From Streptomyces sannanensis (lineage in GTDB: Bacteria; Actinomycetota; Actinomycetes; Streptomycetales; Streptomycetaceae): 64,000 bases of DNA. Shown piece after piece: positions 7,812 through 16,689 of the stretch. The position numbers and the translations under genes are program-made. Each line of letters opens with the position of its first letter. Within the stretch, counting starts at the first letter, position 1. The notes beneath the pieces are model-generated. The model saw nothing but the letters and a program-made list of their open reading frames with translations, was not told the origin of the DNA and did not search any database. The stretch lies in NCBI RefSeq assembly GCF_039536205.1, contig NZ_BAAAYL010000001.1, forward strand, positions 2,418,001 to 2,482,000, written 5' to 3'.

Positions 7812-9191
7812 ATGCACGACTCCCCGGCCGCCGAGGCCGAGCCCCTCTCCCATGGGCTCAAGCAGCGTCATCTCACCATGCTCGGCCTGGGCGGGGTGAT
7901 CGGCGCAGGACTGTTCGTCGGCTCGGGCGCCGGGATCGCCGTCGCCGGCCCGGGCATCGTCCTCTCGTATCTGATCGCGGGCGCGCTCGCGATGCTGGTG
8001 ATGCGGATGCTCGGCGAGATGTCCGCCGCCATGCCCGCCTCCGGGGCCTTCTCGGTGCACGCCGAGCGGGCGCTGGGGCGATGGGCCGGCTTCAGCGTGG
8101 GCTGGCTGTACTGGTTCATGCTGGTGGTCGTACTCGCCGTGGAGGCGACCGGCGCGGCGGAGATCGCAAACGGCTGGGCGCCGGGGGTGCCCCAGTGGAG
8201 CTGGGTGCTGATCTTCATGGTGGTGTTCACCGCCGCCAATCTCGCCGCGGTGAAGAACTTCGGCGAGTTCGAATTCTGGTTCGCGGCACTCAAGGTCGGC
8301 GCGATCGTGCTGTTCCTGGTGCTGGGCCTGCTGGCGATCTTCGGGGTGCTCCCCGACACCGACCCGGTCGGCCTCAGCAATCTCACCGGACAGGGCGGCT
8401 TCCTGCCGCACGGCTGGTCCGGCGTCGTCTCCGGCGTCCTGGCCGTGGTCTTCGCCTTCGGCGGACTCGAGGTCGTCACCATCGCCGCAGCCGAGACCGA
8501 GGACCCGGCACGCAACATCGCCCGTGCCGTGCGCAGCGCGGTATGGCGCATCCTCTTCTTCTACGTCGGCTCGATGCTGGTCATCGTCACCGTGCTGCCG
8601 TGGACCGCGATGAAGCCGGGACTGAGCCCGTACGTCGCCGTACTGGACTCGATCGGGGTGCGGTCGGCCGGACAAATCATGAACATCGTGGTGTTCGTGG
8701 CGCTGCTGTCCGCGCTGAACGCCAACCTCTACGGGTCCTCACGGATGGTCTTCTCGCTGGCAGAGCGGGGCGAGGCCCCCAAGGGCCTGCTGAAGATCAC
8801 CGCCGGTGGCGTGCCGCGCCGGGCCGTGCTCGCCTCGGTGGCCTTCGGTTTCGTCTCCGTACTACTCAATCTCAAGTGGCCCGACACCGTCTTCCTCTAC
8901 ATGCTCAACGCGGTCGGCGCGGTGCTGCTGTTCGTCTGGGGCCTGATCGCCGTCTCCCAGCTGCGGCTGCGCCGACGCATCGAACACGAGTCGCCCGAGC
9001 GGCTCACGCTGAGGATGTGGGGCTTCCCCTGGCTGACCTGGGTCGCGCTGGCCGGAATAGGCGGCGTTCTGGTGCTGATGCTGACCGATGACGCGTCCCG
9101 GCCGCAGGTGCTGTGGTCGACCGGCGCGACGGGGGCGGTACTGGCCGTCGCCGGAGTGCGGGAGTGGCGGGCGCGGCGCCGTCGGGCGTAG
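7812..9191 (+). CDS. APC-family amino acid permease
   Basis: 459 residues, about 12 TM helices, AAT branch. The signature [20 protein letters not shown] starts at about residue 14 and [11 protein letters not shown] marks the mid-protein loop. The ATG at 7812 (MHDSPAAEAEPLS) follows a GAGGG and gives the family-normal short cytoplasmic head; upstream in-frame starts add unrelated sequence. It stands in tandem with the next permease (123-bp gap) and resembles the one at 2406, so the three are paralogues. Transported amino acid cannot be inferred. Confidence 0.9.
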   Translation: MHDSPAAEAEPLSHGLKQRHLTMLGLGGVIGAGLFVGSGAGIAVAGPGIVLSYLIAGALAMLVMRMLGEMSAAMPASGAFSVHAERALGRWAGFSVGWLYWFMLVVVLAVEATGAAEIANGWAPGVPQWSWVLIFMVVFTAANLAAVKNFGEFEFWFAALKVGAIVLFLVLGLLAIFGVLPDTDPVGLSNLTGQGGFLPHGWSGVVSGVLAVVFAFGGLEVVTIAAAETEDPARNIARAVRSAVWRILFFYVGSMLVIVTVLPWTAMKPGLSPYVAVLDSIGVRSAGQIMNIVVFVALLSALNANLYGSSRMVFSLAERGEAPKGLLKITAGGVPRRAVLASVAFGFVSVLLNLKWPDTVFLYMLNAVGAVLLFVWGLIAVSQLRLRRRIEHESPERLTLRMWGFPWLTWVALAGIGGVLVLMLTDDASRPQVLWSTGATGAVLAVAGVREWRARRRRA

Positions 9192-9314
9192 GGAATCTTG
9201 CACGGTACGTGAAGAGAACGTCCGGATAGCGGGCAAGGGGTTTTCCTCAGCGGTGCGCCCGCCCACACTTGGGCAACCCCTCTCCCCCGTCTCACGTACT
9301 GAACAGGGACGCCC

Positions 9315-10745
9315 ATGACCCGGACTTCCGCGTCCGTCGAGCCACAGCTCGACGCCGCATCCGAGGCCGCCGCGACCGGCCACGGCACCGGTACCTCGCT
9401 CTCGCACGGCCTCAAGCAGCGCCATCTGTCGATGATCGCCCTGGGCGGCGTGATCGGCGCCGGCCTCTTCGTCGGCTCCGGCGCGGGCATCGCCGCCGCC
9501 GGCCCGTCCATCGTCCTCGCCTACGCGGTCTCCGGCGTGCTCGTCATGCTGGTGATGCGCATGCTGGGCGAGATGTCCGCCGCGTATCCGTCCTCCGGCT
9601 CCTTCTCCTCCCACGCCGAGCGCGCGTTCGGCTCATGGGCCGGCTTCGCTTCCGGCTGGTCGTTCTGGGTACTGCTCAGCGTCGCCGTCGGCCTGGAGGG
9701 GATCGGCGCGGCGAAGATCGTCACGGGCTGGCTGCCCGGCACTCCGGAGTGGGTCTGGGTGGCCCTCTTCATGCTGGTCTTCTGCGGTACGAACCTGGCG
9801 GCCGTGAAGAACTTCGGCGAGTTCGAGTTCTGGTTCGCGGCGCTCAAGGTGGGTGCGATCACGCTCTTCCTGGGCCTCGGCACGCTCGCCATCCTCGGCG
9901 TCCTGCCCGGCACCGACTCCCCCGGCACCACCAACCTCCTCGGCGACGGCGGCTTCCTGCCCAACGGCAGCGAGGGCCTGGTCATCGGACTGCTCGCCTC
10001 CGTCTTCGCGTACGGCGGCCTGGAGACCGTGACCATCGCCGCGGCCGAGTCGGAGAACCCCGTCGAGGGCGTCGCCAAGGCCGTGCGCACCGCGATGTGG
10101 CGCATCTCGCTCTTCTACATCGGCTCGATGGCGGTCATCGTCACCCTCGTCCCGTGGAACGACCCGGCAGTCGTCGAGAAGGGCCCGTACGTCGCCGCCC
10201 TCGACCACCTGGGCATCCCGGCCGCCGGCCAGATCATGAACGTGGTCGTGCTGGTCGCCCTGCTCTCGGCGATGAACGCCAACATCTACGGCTCCTCGCG
10301 CATCGCGTACTCGCTGGTGCGGCGCGGCCTCGGCCCGAAGCTGCTCGGCAAGGTCTCCGGCGGGGTGCCGCGGCCGGCCGTGCTCGCCTCCTCCTTCTTC
10401 GGCTTCTTCTGCGTGCTGCTCAGCTACTGGTCGCCGGACACCGTCTTCCCCTGGCTGCTCAACATGATCGGTGCGGTGATCCTGATCGTCTGGATCTTCA
10501 TCGCCGCCTCCCAGCTGGTGCTGCGCCGCAAGCTCGAACGGGAGGCTCCGGAGAAGCTGACGGTGCGGATGTGGGCGTTCCCCGCGCTCACCTGGGTCGC
10601 GCTGGCCGGGATGGCCGGCATCTTCTTCCTGATGGCCCGCCAGCCCGACACCCGTATCCAACTGCTCTCCAGCGGCGGCCTGGCCCTGTTCCTGGCCGTG
10701 GTGGGCTACACCCGCCAGCGCCTCGCGGCCCGCGCCACCGCCTGA
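9315..10745 (+). CDS. APC-family amino acid permease
   Basis: 476 residues, about 12 TM helices, AAT branch, with [20 protein letters not shown] near residue 33 and [11 protein letters not shown] in the middle. It is closer to the preceding permease than most APC members are to each other, which fits tandem duplication. The ATG at 9315 follows ACAGGGACGCCC. A perfect hairpin terminator follows 22 bp after the stop, then the remnant of an iron SOD gene. Probable proton-coupled uptake of an amino acid; specificity unknown. Confidence 0.9.
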   Translation: MTRTSASVEPQLDAASEAAATGHGTGTSLSHGLKQRHLSMIALGGVIGAGLFVGSGAGIAAAGPSIVLAYAVSGVLVMLVMRMLGEMSAAYPSSGSFSSHAERAFGSWAGFASGWSFWVLLSVAVGLEGIGAAKIVTGWLPGTPEWVWVALFMLVFCGTNLAAVKNFGEFEFWFAALKVGAITLFLGLGTLAILGVLPGTDSPGTTNLLGDGGFLPNGSEGLVIGLLASVFAYGGLETVTIAAAESENPVEGVAKAVRTAMWRISLFYIGSMAVIVTLVPWNDPAVVEKGPYVAALDHLGIPAAGQIMNVVVLVALLSAMNANIYGSSRIAYSLVRRGLGPKLLGKVSGGVPRPAVLASSFFGFFCVLLSYWSPDTVFPWLLNMIGAVILIVWIFIAASQLVLRRKLEREAPEKLTVRMWAFPALTWVALAGMAGIFFLMARQPDTRIQLLSSGGLALFLAVVGYTRQRLAARATA

Positions 10746-10766
10746 CAGGGCACGCCCGCTGCCCAC

Positions 10767-10800
10767 CGGACCCCCGGCCCCCTCGAGGGCCGGGGGTCCG
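10767..10800. terminator. Terminator after third permease
   Basis: Inverted repeat with arm CGGACCCCCGGCCC and a short CTCGA loop, 21 bp after the permease stop codon. No T-run follows, as is common in Streptomyces. Confidence 0.75.
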
Positions 10801-10837
10801 TCGTGTCCCGGTCCGCCCTGTCCAGGATGGAGGCAAT

Positions 10838-11053
10838 CTTCTTGCTGAGGTCTACGACCACCAGGGCAATGCCGGCCAGGGATCGACCCCGATCCTGGTC
10901 TTCGACGCCTGGGAGCACGCCTTCTACCTCCAGTACAAGAACCAGAAGGCGGACTTCATCGAGGCCATGTGGCGCGTCGTCAACTGGCGGGACGTGGCGA
11001 AGCGTTCCACCGCGGCCAAGGAGCGGGGCGACAGCCTGCTGCTCGCTCCGTAG
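10838..11053 (+). pseudogene. sodF: C-terminal remnant of iron superoxide dismutase
   Basis: The frame ending at 11053 encodes about 71 residues that match the last third of Fe/Mn superoxide dismutases: VYDHQGN, then [19 protein letters not shown] with the Asp and His metal ligands (DAWEH), [18 protein letters not shown], and the tail LLLAP. The N-terminal helical domain and the first two His ligands are absent; upstream of [11 protein letters not shown] there is only intergenic sequence and the permease terminator, and no start codon with a ribosome site. Intact homologues are about 210 residues. This is a truncated, non-functional gene, probably left by a deletion between permease and sodF. 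Confidence 0.85.
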
Positions 11054-11110
11054 GGTGAGGCGGCCTGCTCGTGATCGTCTTCTCAGCCTTCACCGGGCAG
11101 GCGGAAAGAA

Positions 11111-11176
11111 GAAGTGCCCCCGCGAGTGGGGGCACTTCCCAGTGGTAGCTGGGGGAGTGACTCGCGGGGGCACTTC
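11111..11176. repeat. Compound inverted repeat
   Basis: Perfect 17-bp arms (GAAGTGCCCCCGCGAGT at 11111-11127 and its complement at 11160-11176) enclose a third matching arm, GGGGGCACTTC at 11128-11138. The first arm can therefore pair with either of two partners. The loop contains GGTAGCTGGGGGAG (11144-11157), the same 14-mer found three-fold in the element at 693-819. It lies between the convergent sodF remnant and the DsbA-family gene and probably terminates transcription. Confidence 0.75.
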
Positions 11177-11274
11177 GGCGTCAGAGGGACATCGGCCCCG
11201 CATCATGGGGGATGATCCGATCGGCCCCTGAGTACGGGTGCTGTTGTTCTCGTCGGCTCCGCATGCGCGGAGAT

Positions 11275-11910
11275 TCAGCTGAAATCAGGGGCGGCGGTCC
11301 TGGTCCTCTTGATCTCGAAGAAGCCCGGGACCGACGCCACCATCAGGGTGCCGTCCCAGAGCTTGGCCGCCTCTTCGCCCTTCGGGGCCGGGGTGACGAC
11401 GGGACCGAAGAAGGCCACCCGGCCGCCGTCCGCGCCCGGAACCGCGATCACCGGGGTGCCGACGTCCTCGCCGACCAGCTCGATGCCCTCGCGGTGCGAG
11501 GTGCGCAGCTCGGCGTCGTACTGGTCGGAGTGGGCGAAGTCCGCCAGGTCGGCGGGCAGGCCGACCTCCTCCAGCGCGGCGACGATGGTCTCCTGGTCCG
11601 GCTCCTGGCCCTGGTTGTGGATACGGGTGCCGAGCGCGGTGTAGAGCGGGCCGACGACCTCGTCGCCGAACTTCTGCTGGGCCGCGATGACGGCGCGGAC
11701 CGGCCCCCAGGCCTTCTCGAGCAGTTCGCGGTACTGCTCGGGGAGCTCGTCCAGCTTGTTCTCGTTCAGGACGGCGAGACTCATCACATGCCACCGCACC
11801 TCGACGGGCCTGACCTTCTCCACCTCGAGCATCCAGCGGGAGGTCATCCAGGCCCAGGGGCACAGGGGGTCGAACCAGAAGTCGGCGGTGGTCCTGCCGT
11901 GTTCGGACAT
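11275..11910 (-). CDS. DsbA-family protein, mycothiol-dependent nitroreductase-like
   Basis: 211 residues with a thioredoxin fold. The sequence follows the mycobacterial Rv2466c protein closely from memory: ADFWFDPLCPW near the N-terminus, HVMSLAVLNEN, AWGPVRAVIAA, RIHNQG, VGEDVGTP and the final LWDG/ FFEIKRTRT. That family uses mycothiol to reduce disulfides and nitro groups under oxidative stress. The active-site motif here is CPWA, so only the first Cys is present and the resolving Cys is replaced by Ala; reaction would have to be monothiol. GAGGAG precedes the ATG at 11910. Divergent from pepN (134 bp). Confidence 0.85.
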   Translation of the reverse strand: MSEHGRTTADFWFDPLCPWAWMTSRWMLEVEKVRPVEVRWHVMSLAVLNENKLDELPEQYRELLEKAWGPVRAVIAAQQKFGDEVVGPLYTALGTRIHNQGQEPDQETIVAALEEVGLPADLADFAHSDQYDAELRTSHREGIELVGEDVGTPVIAVPGADGGRVAFFGPVVTPAPKGEEAAKLWDGTLMVASVPGFFEIKRTRTAAPDFS

Positions 11911-12044
11911 GTCTCTCCTCGTCGGGTCTCACAGCGCTCGGCCATGGTCACAACGTGCAGTTCGGCGGACGCATTCCCCGGTGCCGCCCGACAGTGGCAC
12001 ATGGCAGGATCGGTGCTGTCCGATCGAGTCACGAAGGAGTGCCG

Positions 12045-14603
12045 GTGCCCGGTGAGAATCTGTCCCGCGACGAGGCCCGCGAGCGGGCCGCGCTGCTGTC
12101 CGTCGACGGGTACGAGGTGTCCCTCGACGTGCGCTCGGCGGTCGGCGACGTCCCCGAGGGGAAGCCACACACCTTCCGTTCTCTGACCACGATCCGCTTC
12201 CGCTGCGCGCGGCCCGGCGCCTCCACCTTCGCCGATCTCGTGGCACCGTCCGTCACGGCCGTGACCCTGAACGGCAGGGAGCTGGACCCGGCCGCCGTCT
12301 TCGACGGCACCCGCATCGCCCTCGACGACCTGGCCGCCGAGAACGTCCTGGTCGTGGACGCGCAGTGTGCGTACAGCAGGACCGGCGAGGGTCTGCACCG
12401 GTTCGCCGATCCCGAGGACGGCGAGATCTATCTCTACACGCAGTACGAGCCGGCCGACGCCCGTCGTGTCTACGCCAACTTCGAGCAGCCGGACCTCAAG
12501 GGCCGTTACCGCTTCGAGGTGACCGCGCCCGAGGGCTGGACCGTGTGGAACAACGGCGCGGAGGAGTCCCGGGACGGAGGGGTGTGGCGGTTCGCCGAGA
12601 CCGAGCCCGTCTCCACGTACATCACCTGTGTCGTCGCGGGCCCGTACCACTACGTCACCGACACCTACCGGCGCGGGGACCTGGAGATCCCGCTCGGCGC
12701 GATGTGCCGCAAGGGACTGGCCAAGCACTTCGACGCGGACGACATCTTCCTGATCACGAAGCAGGGCTTCGACTTCTTCCACGACAACTTCGACTTCCCG
12801 TACCCCTTCGGGAAGTACGACCAGGCCTTCGTGCCCGAGTACAACCTCGGCGCGATGGAGAACCCCGGCATGGTCACCTTCCGCGAGGAGTACGTCTTCC
12901 GCGGCAAGGTGACCCAGGCGTCGTACGAGGCCCGCGCGAACGTCATCCTGCACGAGATGGCGCACATGTGGTTCGGCGACCTCGTCACCATGGAGTGGTG
13001 GGACGACCTGTGGCTGAAGGAGTCCTTCGCGGACTTCATGGGCTCCTTCTCGCAGGTCGAGGCCACCCGCTTCACCAACGGCTGGATCACCTTCGCCAAC
13101 AAGCGCAAGGCGTGGGCGTACCGCGCCGACCAACTGCCCTCCACGCACCCCGTCACGGCCGACATCCATGACCTGGAGGACGCCAAGCTCAACTTCGACG
13201 GCATCACCTACGCCAAGGGCGCGTCGGTGCTGAAGCAGCTCGTGGCGTACGTGGGGCGGGACGCCTTCCTGGAGGGCGCCCGGCGCTACTTCAAGCGGCA
13301 CGCCTACGGCAACACCCAGCTCGGGGATCTACTGAGGGTGCTGGAGGAGGTCTCCGGCCGGGATCTGCACACCTGGTCGCGGGCCTGGCTGCAGACCGCG
13401 GGCGTCAACTCGCTGACGCCGGTCGTCACCTACGACGGAGACGGCCGGATCACGGAGCTGGCGGTCGTCCAGGACGGTGACGAACTCCGCCCGCACCGGG
13501 TGGCCGTCGGCCTCTACCGCCAGGACGGCGACGGAGCGCTGACGCGGTACGCGCGTGCCGAGGCCGACGTGGACGGTCCGCGGACGGTCGTGGCCGAACT
13601 GGCGGGCGAGGACAGGCCCGAGCTCGTCCTCGTCAACGACGACGATCTCACGTACTGCAAGATCCGCTTCGACGACGACTCGCTGGCCACCCTGCGCGAG
13701 CGGCTCGGCGGGATCACCGACCCGCTGGCACGCGCCCTGTGCTGGTCCGCGCTGTGGAACCTGACCCGCGACGCGCTGATGCCGGCCCGGGACTTCATCG
13801 GACTGGTGCTGCGGTTCGCCGGCCGCGAGAGCGACATCGGCGTCCTGCAGATGCTGCACGCCTGGGCGCAGTCCGCCCTCGTCCACTACGTCGCTCCCGC
13901 CTGGCGCGAGGAGGGCGGGCAGGCGCTCGCCGAGGGTGCGCTGCGGGAGCTGCGCGCCGCCGAGCCGGGCAGCCAGCACCAGCTGGCCTGGGCCCGCTTC
14001 TTCGCCGCGAGCGCGTCCGCGAAGGCCGACCTCCGGCTGCTCTCCGGCCTGCTGGACGGTACGGCCCGGATCGACGGCCTGGACATGGACCAGGAGCTGC
14101 GCTGGGACTTCCTGGAGCCGCTCGCCGCACACGGCGCGGCGGACGAGGACGTCATCGCGGCGGAGCTGGCCCGCGACGACACCGCGTCCGGCAAGCGGCA
14201 CCAGGTCCGCTGCCTGGCCGCGCGTCCCTCCGCGGCCGTCAAGGCCGAGGCGTGGGCCGCCGTCGTGGAGTCCGACGCGCTCTCCAACGCCCTCGTCGAG
14301 GCGACCATCGCCGGTTTCGTCCAGCCCTCGCAGCGTGAGCTGATCGCTCCGTACACGCCGAAGTACTTCGAGGCGATCGAGCGGGTGTGGGGCGAGCGGT
14401 CCATCCAGATCGGCATGGATGTCGTCCGGGGCCTCTTCCCGGGGCTCCAGGACGACCCGTCCACGCTGGACGCGGCGGACGCATGGCTCGACGCGCACGC
14501 CGACGCGGCGCCCGCTCTGCGCCGGCTCGTGCTGGAGGCCCGCGACGACCTGGCCCGCGCGCTGCGTGCGCAGGCGTGCGACACGGGGGCGAGCGCGGGC
14601 TGA
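12045..14603 (+). CDS. pepN: Aminopeptidase N, M1 family (copy 1)
   Basis: Zinc metallopeptidase removing N-terminal residues in the cytoplasm, 852 residues as usual for actinobacterial PepN. GAMEN substrate motif with Glu272; zinc site HEMAH (His303, Glu304, His307) plus Glu326 in the downstream WLKESFAD. The C-terminal ERAP1-like helical domain follows (about 520-840). The GTG at 12045 has AAGGAG six bases upstream and begins PGENLSRDEAR, matching copy 2 (PGTNLTREEAQ); longer in-frame versions add non-homologous sequence. It is divergent from the DsbA-family gene. A paralogue lies 8.5 kb downstream. Confidence 0.93.
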   Translation: MPGENLSRDEARERAALLSVDGYEVSLDVRSAVGDVPEGKPHTFRSLTTIRFRCARPGASTFADLVAPSVTAVTLNGRELDPAAVFDGTRIALDDLAAENVLVVDAQCAYSRTGEGLHRFADPEDGEIYLYTQYEPADARRVYANFEQPDLKGRYRFEVTAPEGWTVWNNGAEESRDGGVWRFAETEPVSTYITCVVAGPYHYVTDTYRRGDLEIPLGAMCRKGLAKHFDADDIFLITKQGFDFFHDNFDFPYPFGKYDQAFVPEYNLGAMENPGMVTFREEYVFRGKVTQASYEARANVILHEMAHMWFGDLVTMEWWDDLWLKESFADFMGSFSQVEATRFTNGWITFANKRKAWAYRADQLPSTHPVTADIHDLEDAKLNFDGITYAKGASVLKQLVAYVGRDAFLEGARRYFKRHAYGNTQLGDLLRVLEEVSGRDLHTWSRAWLQTAGVNSLTPVVTYDGDGRITELAVVQDGDELRPHRVAVGLYRQDGDGALTRYARAEADVDGPRTVVAELAGEDRPELVLVNDDDLTYCKIRFDDDSLATLRERLGGITDPLARALCWSALWNLTRDALMPARDFIGLVLRFAGRESDIGVLQMLHAWAQSALVHYVAPAWREEGGQALAEGALRELRAAEPGSQHQLAWARFFAASASAKADLRLLSGLLDGTARIDGLDMDQELRWDFLEPLAAHGAADEDVIAAELARDDTASGKRHQVRCLAARPSAAVKAEAWAAVVESDALSNALVEATIAGFVQPSQRELIAPYTPKYFEAIERVWGERSIQIGMDVVRGLFPGLQDDPSTLDAADAWLDAHADAAPALRRLVLEARDDLARALRAQACDTGASAG

Positions 14604-14776
14604 ACGTACCCGTGGCGGGGCCGGCCGGGGGGCGTGGATCCACCCTGCCGGCGGGGCCCCGGCGCAGACCCTGATCGGCCGTCGAACGTCCGTACTTTAG
14701 GGCGAGCTTGTCCCGTTTTGTCGACGGGCTTGTAACAGCGGTTAACTCAGGGCGGGCAGGCGGGAATCGGGGTGAC

Positions 14777-15802
14777 ATGAACCACAACACCCCGCTCTCC
14801 CCCCGCCCCCTCAGCCACCTCACCTGTGCGCAGCGGCGCGTGCTGTCCGCCGGTCAGCTGCGTGACCACGGCGTTTCGACCGCACAGGCCACCGCCCAGT
14901 GCCGGCCCGGAGGCCCCTGGCAGCAGTTGCTGCCGGGTGTCTTCGTGCTCCATTCGGGTCCCCCCACCAGTGAGGAGCGGCTGCACGGCGTACTGCTGTA
15001 TGCCCGGCGGCCGCCCGCAGCGGCGAGCAGAAGGATCCCCGCCCAGACCGGGGCGTACGACGGCGCGATGATCACCGGGCTGGCGGCGCTCGCCCTGCAC
15101 CGGTTCGCCTCCGCTCCCCCGCTGCTCTCCATCGACCGCATCGACGTACTGATCGAGAGCAGCCGCCGGCTGCGGTCCACCAGGTGTGCGCGCCTGATCC
15201 GCGCGCAGGCGCTGCCCCCGGCGCAGCAGATCGCCGACGTGCCCGTCGCACCCGTTCCGCGGGCGCTCGCGGATGCCGTGGCCGGGCTGTCGGACGCGAC
15301 CGTGGTACGCCGGCTGCTGACCGAGGCGGTGCGCGGCGGGCACTGCGAACCCGCCTCGGTCGTCGCAGCGTTGAACGAGGCACGGCTGCTGTCCAGGCCG
15401 CACGTGGTGAACGCGGTGGACGCGCTGCTGGCCGAGGGCCGGGCGATCGCCGAGGGCCGGCTGCACACGATGGTGCGCACCTACGGGCTGCCGGACCCGC
15501 TGTGGAACGTCGATCTGCGGCTGCCCGGCGGCCCGTACCTCGGCGGGGTGGACGCCTACTGGCCGGACCAGGCCGTCGCGGTCGAGCTGGACACCCGCGC
15601 CCCGCGTCAGGACGAGGACGCGATGTGGTCCGAGTACGCCACCAAGCGCGAGCATCTGGAGCGGCTCGGCATCACGGTCCTGCACATCACGCCGAAGAAG
15701 CTCAGGGAGGGCCTGGAGCAGCAAGCGGCCGTGGTCCGTACCGCGCTGGCGGCATCGAAGGACCGCGACCCGGCCGCGTATGTGGTGGTGCTGCCGCGGT
15801 GA
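14777..15802 (+). CDS. AbiEi-like winged-helix protein with PD-(D/E)XK-like C-terminus
   Basis: 341 residues. The N-terminal part (about 15-70, SHLTCAQRRVLSAGQLRDHG, then LLPGVFVLH) resembles the winged-helix head of AbiEi-family antitoxins. The C-terminal part (about 255-330) has GGVDAYWPDQAVAVELDT and then REHLERLGITVLHITP, the acidic D...ExD plus helix arrangement of DUF559/Vsr-like nuclease folds. No AbiEii partner toxin is adjacent. The ATG at 14777 follows GGGG; an earlier start at 14708 lacks a ribosome site. Role unknown; DNA binding or cleavage is an inference from fold. Confidence 0.7.
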   Translation: MNHNTPLSPRPLSHLTCAQRRVLSAGQLRDHGVSTAQATAQCRPGGPWQQLLPGVFVLHSGPPTSEERLHGVLLYARRPPAAASRRIPAQTGAYDGAMITGLAALALHRFASAPPLLSIDRIDVLIESSRRLRSTRCARLIRAQALPPAQQIADVPVAPVPRALADAVAGLSDATVVRRLLTEAVRGGHCEPASVVAALNEARLLSRPHVVNAVDALLAEGRAIAEGRLHTMVRTYGLPDPLWNVDLRLPGGPYLGGVDAYWPDQAVAVELDTRAPRQDEDAMWSEYATKREHLERLGITVLHITPKKLREGLEQQAAVVRTALAASKDRDPAAYVVVLPR

Positions 15803-15811
15803 GAGAGGGAC

Positions 15812-15861
15812 CGGAACGGCCGGTGCGCGGAGTGGAGGGGGCCCCGCGCACCGGCCTTCCG
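15812..15861. terminator. Convergent terminator hairpin
   Basis: Arms CGGAACGGCCGGTGCGCGG and its near-complement (15843-15861) lie 10 bp after the stop of the AbiEi-like gene and just before the convergent serine-hydrolase remnant. Confidence 0.75.
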
Positions 15862-15866
15862 TCTGA

Positions 15867-16037
15867 TCACTTGCCGCAGAACTCGGCTTCGATCACGCCG
15901 CCGTTGATGTTCGACCAGTCGCTGCTGGCGTTCATCGCGAGGGAGTGCCGCGCATCGCGCGTGGTGAACGCCTCGGACGCGGAGCCGTGGATGCCTCCGC
16001 CGTGGCCCCGGATCTCCTTGCCGCAGGGCAGGGTGGT
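15867..16037 (-). pseudogene. C-terminal remnant of a beta-lactamase-family serine hydrolase
   Basis: The minus-strand frame ending at 15867 encodes STTLPCGKEIRGHGGGIHG, then SEAFTTRDARHSLAMN and the tail EAEFCGK. This is the KTG-region strand (here HGGGIHG) and final helix of secreted D-alanyl-D-alanine carboxypeptidase/beta-lactamase-like hydrolases of Streptomyces. The SxxK and YxN motifs, the signal peptide and some 300 residues are missing; the reading frame runs into the tail of the NUDIX gene instead. It is a truncated remnant and should not be functional. Confidence 0.7.
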
Positions 16038-16047
16038 TGACCTTGAA

Positions 16048-16506
16048 TCAGCCATTGCGGGCCACGTGTCCGACGGCGGGTCGGGAGCGCCACAGTTCGA
16101 GGCCGGTGTCGACGAGACCGGTACGGTCCAGGGAGGCGACGGCATCCAAGGGATGCCAGGCGGCCTGGTCGGTGGATCCGTTGGTCTCATGGCGAAGTTC
16201 GCCGCCGGTGATGCGGCCCTCGTAGACGATGCGCAGGCTCTGCAGGTCGGCGGGCGTGCCGAATCTGCGCGGGTACGCGCGGCGGACGGAGTCGAGGCCG
16301 AGGAGGCTGACCGGTTCCATCGCGTATCCGGTCTCCTCCTCGACCTCGCGGACCACCGTGTCGAGCGGGTCCTCGCCGTGGTCCATGCCGCCGCCGGGCA
16401 GTGTCCACTGCCTGACGGCCCCGTCGCGGGAGACCCAGCGGGCGAGCAGGATCCGCCCGTCCTGAACGCATATGGCGTACGCCGCCACTCTCAGCTGCGG
16501 GTTCAT
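16048..16506 (-). CDS. NUDIX hydrolase
   Basis: 152 residues. A complete NUDIX box is visible: GGMDHGEDPLDTVVREVEEE followed by TGY, fitting G-x5-E-x7-REUXEExGU, which binds the metal and hydrolyses nucleoside-diphosphate-linked substrates. Flanking strands VAAYAICVQDGRILLARW and LRIVYEGRITGG are typical of small MutT-like proteins. The ATG at 16506 (MNPQLRV) starts exactly where homology begins; a TTG at 16533 is an alternative. Its stop lies next to the serine-hydrolase remnant. Substrate unknown. Confidence 0.88.
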   Translation of the reverse strand: MNPQLRVAAYAICVQDGRILLARWVSRDGAVRQWTLPGGGMDHGEDPLDTVVREVEEETGYAMEPVSLLGLDSVRRAYPRRFGTPADLQSLRIVYEGRITGGELRHETNGSTDQAAWHPLDAVASLDRTGLVDTGLELWRSRPAVGHVARNG

Positions 16507-16689
16507 GCCCGTGAGATTAGGCCCTGCCGCCAACAGAAGGGATACACCCGCCCGGTGAGCTTGTCAGGCGCCTTCCGGAACTGGCGGGTTCGCGGGCGCC
16601 GGGCTGCTCTTCCTCGACTGGGCCACCGTATCGATACCGGCGCAACCAGTCACGTAGCATTAAGGGGTTAGATCCGAAAGGAGTCGAGG

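Noticed and set aside
10796..11053. An intact small protein gene starting upstream of the SOD-like tail.
   Set aside because: No start codon with a ribosome site precedes it, and the fragment lacks two of four metal ligands, so it cannot be a working dismutase.
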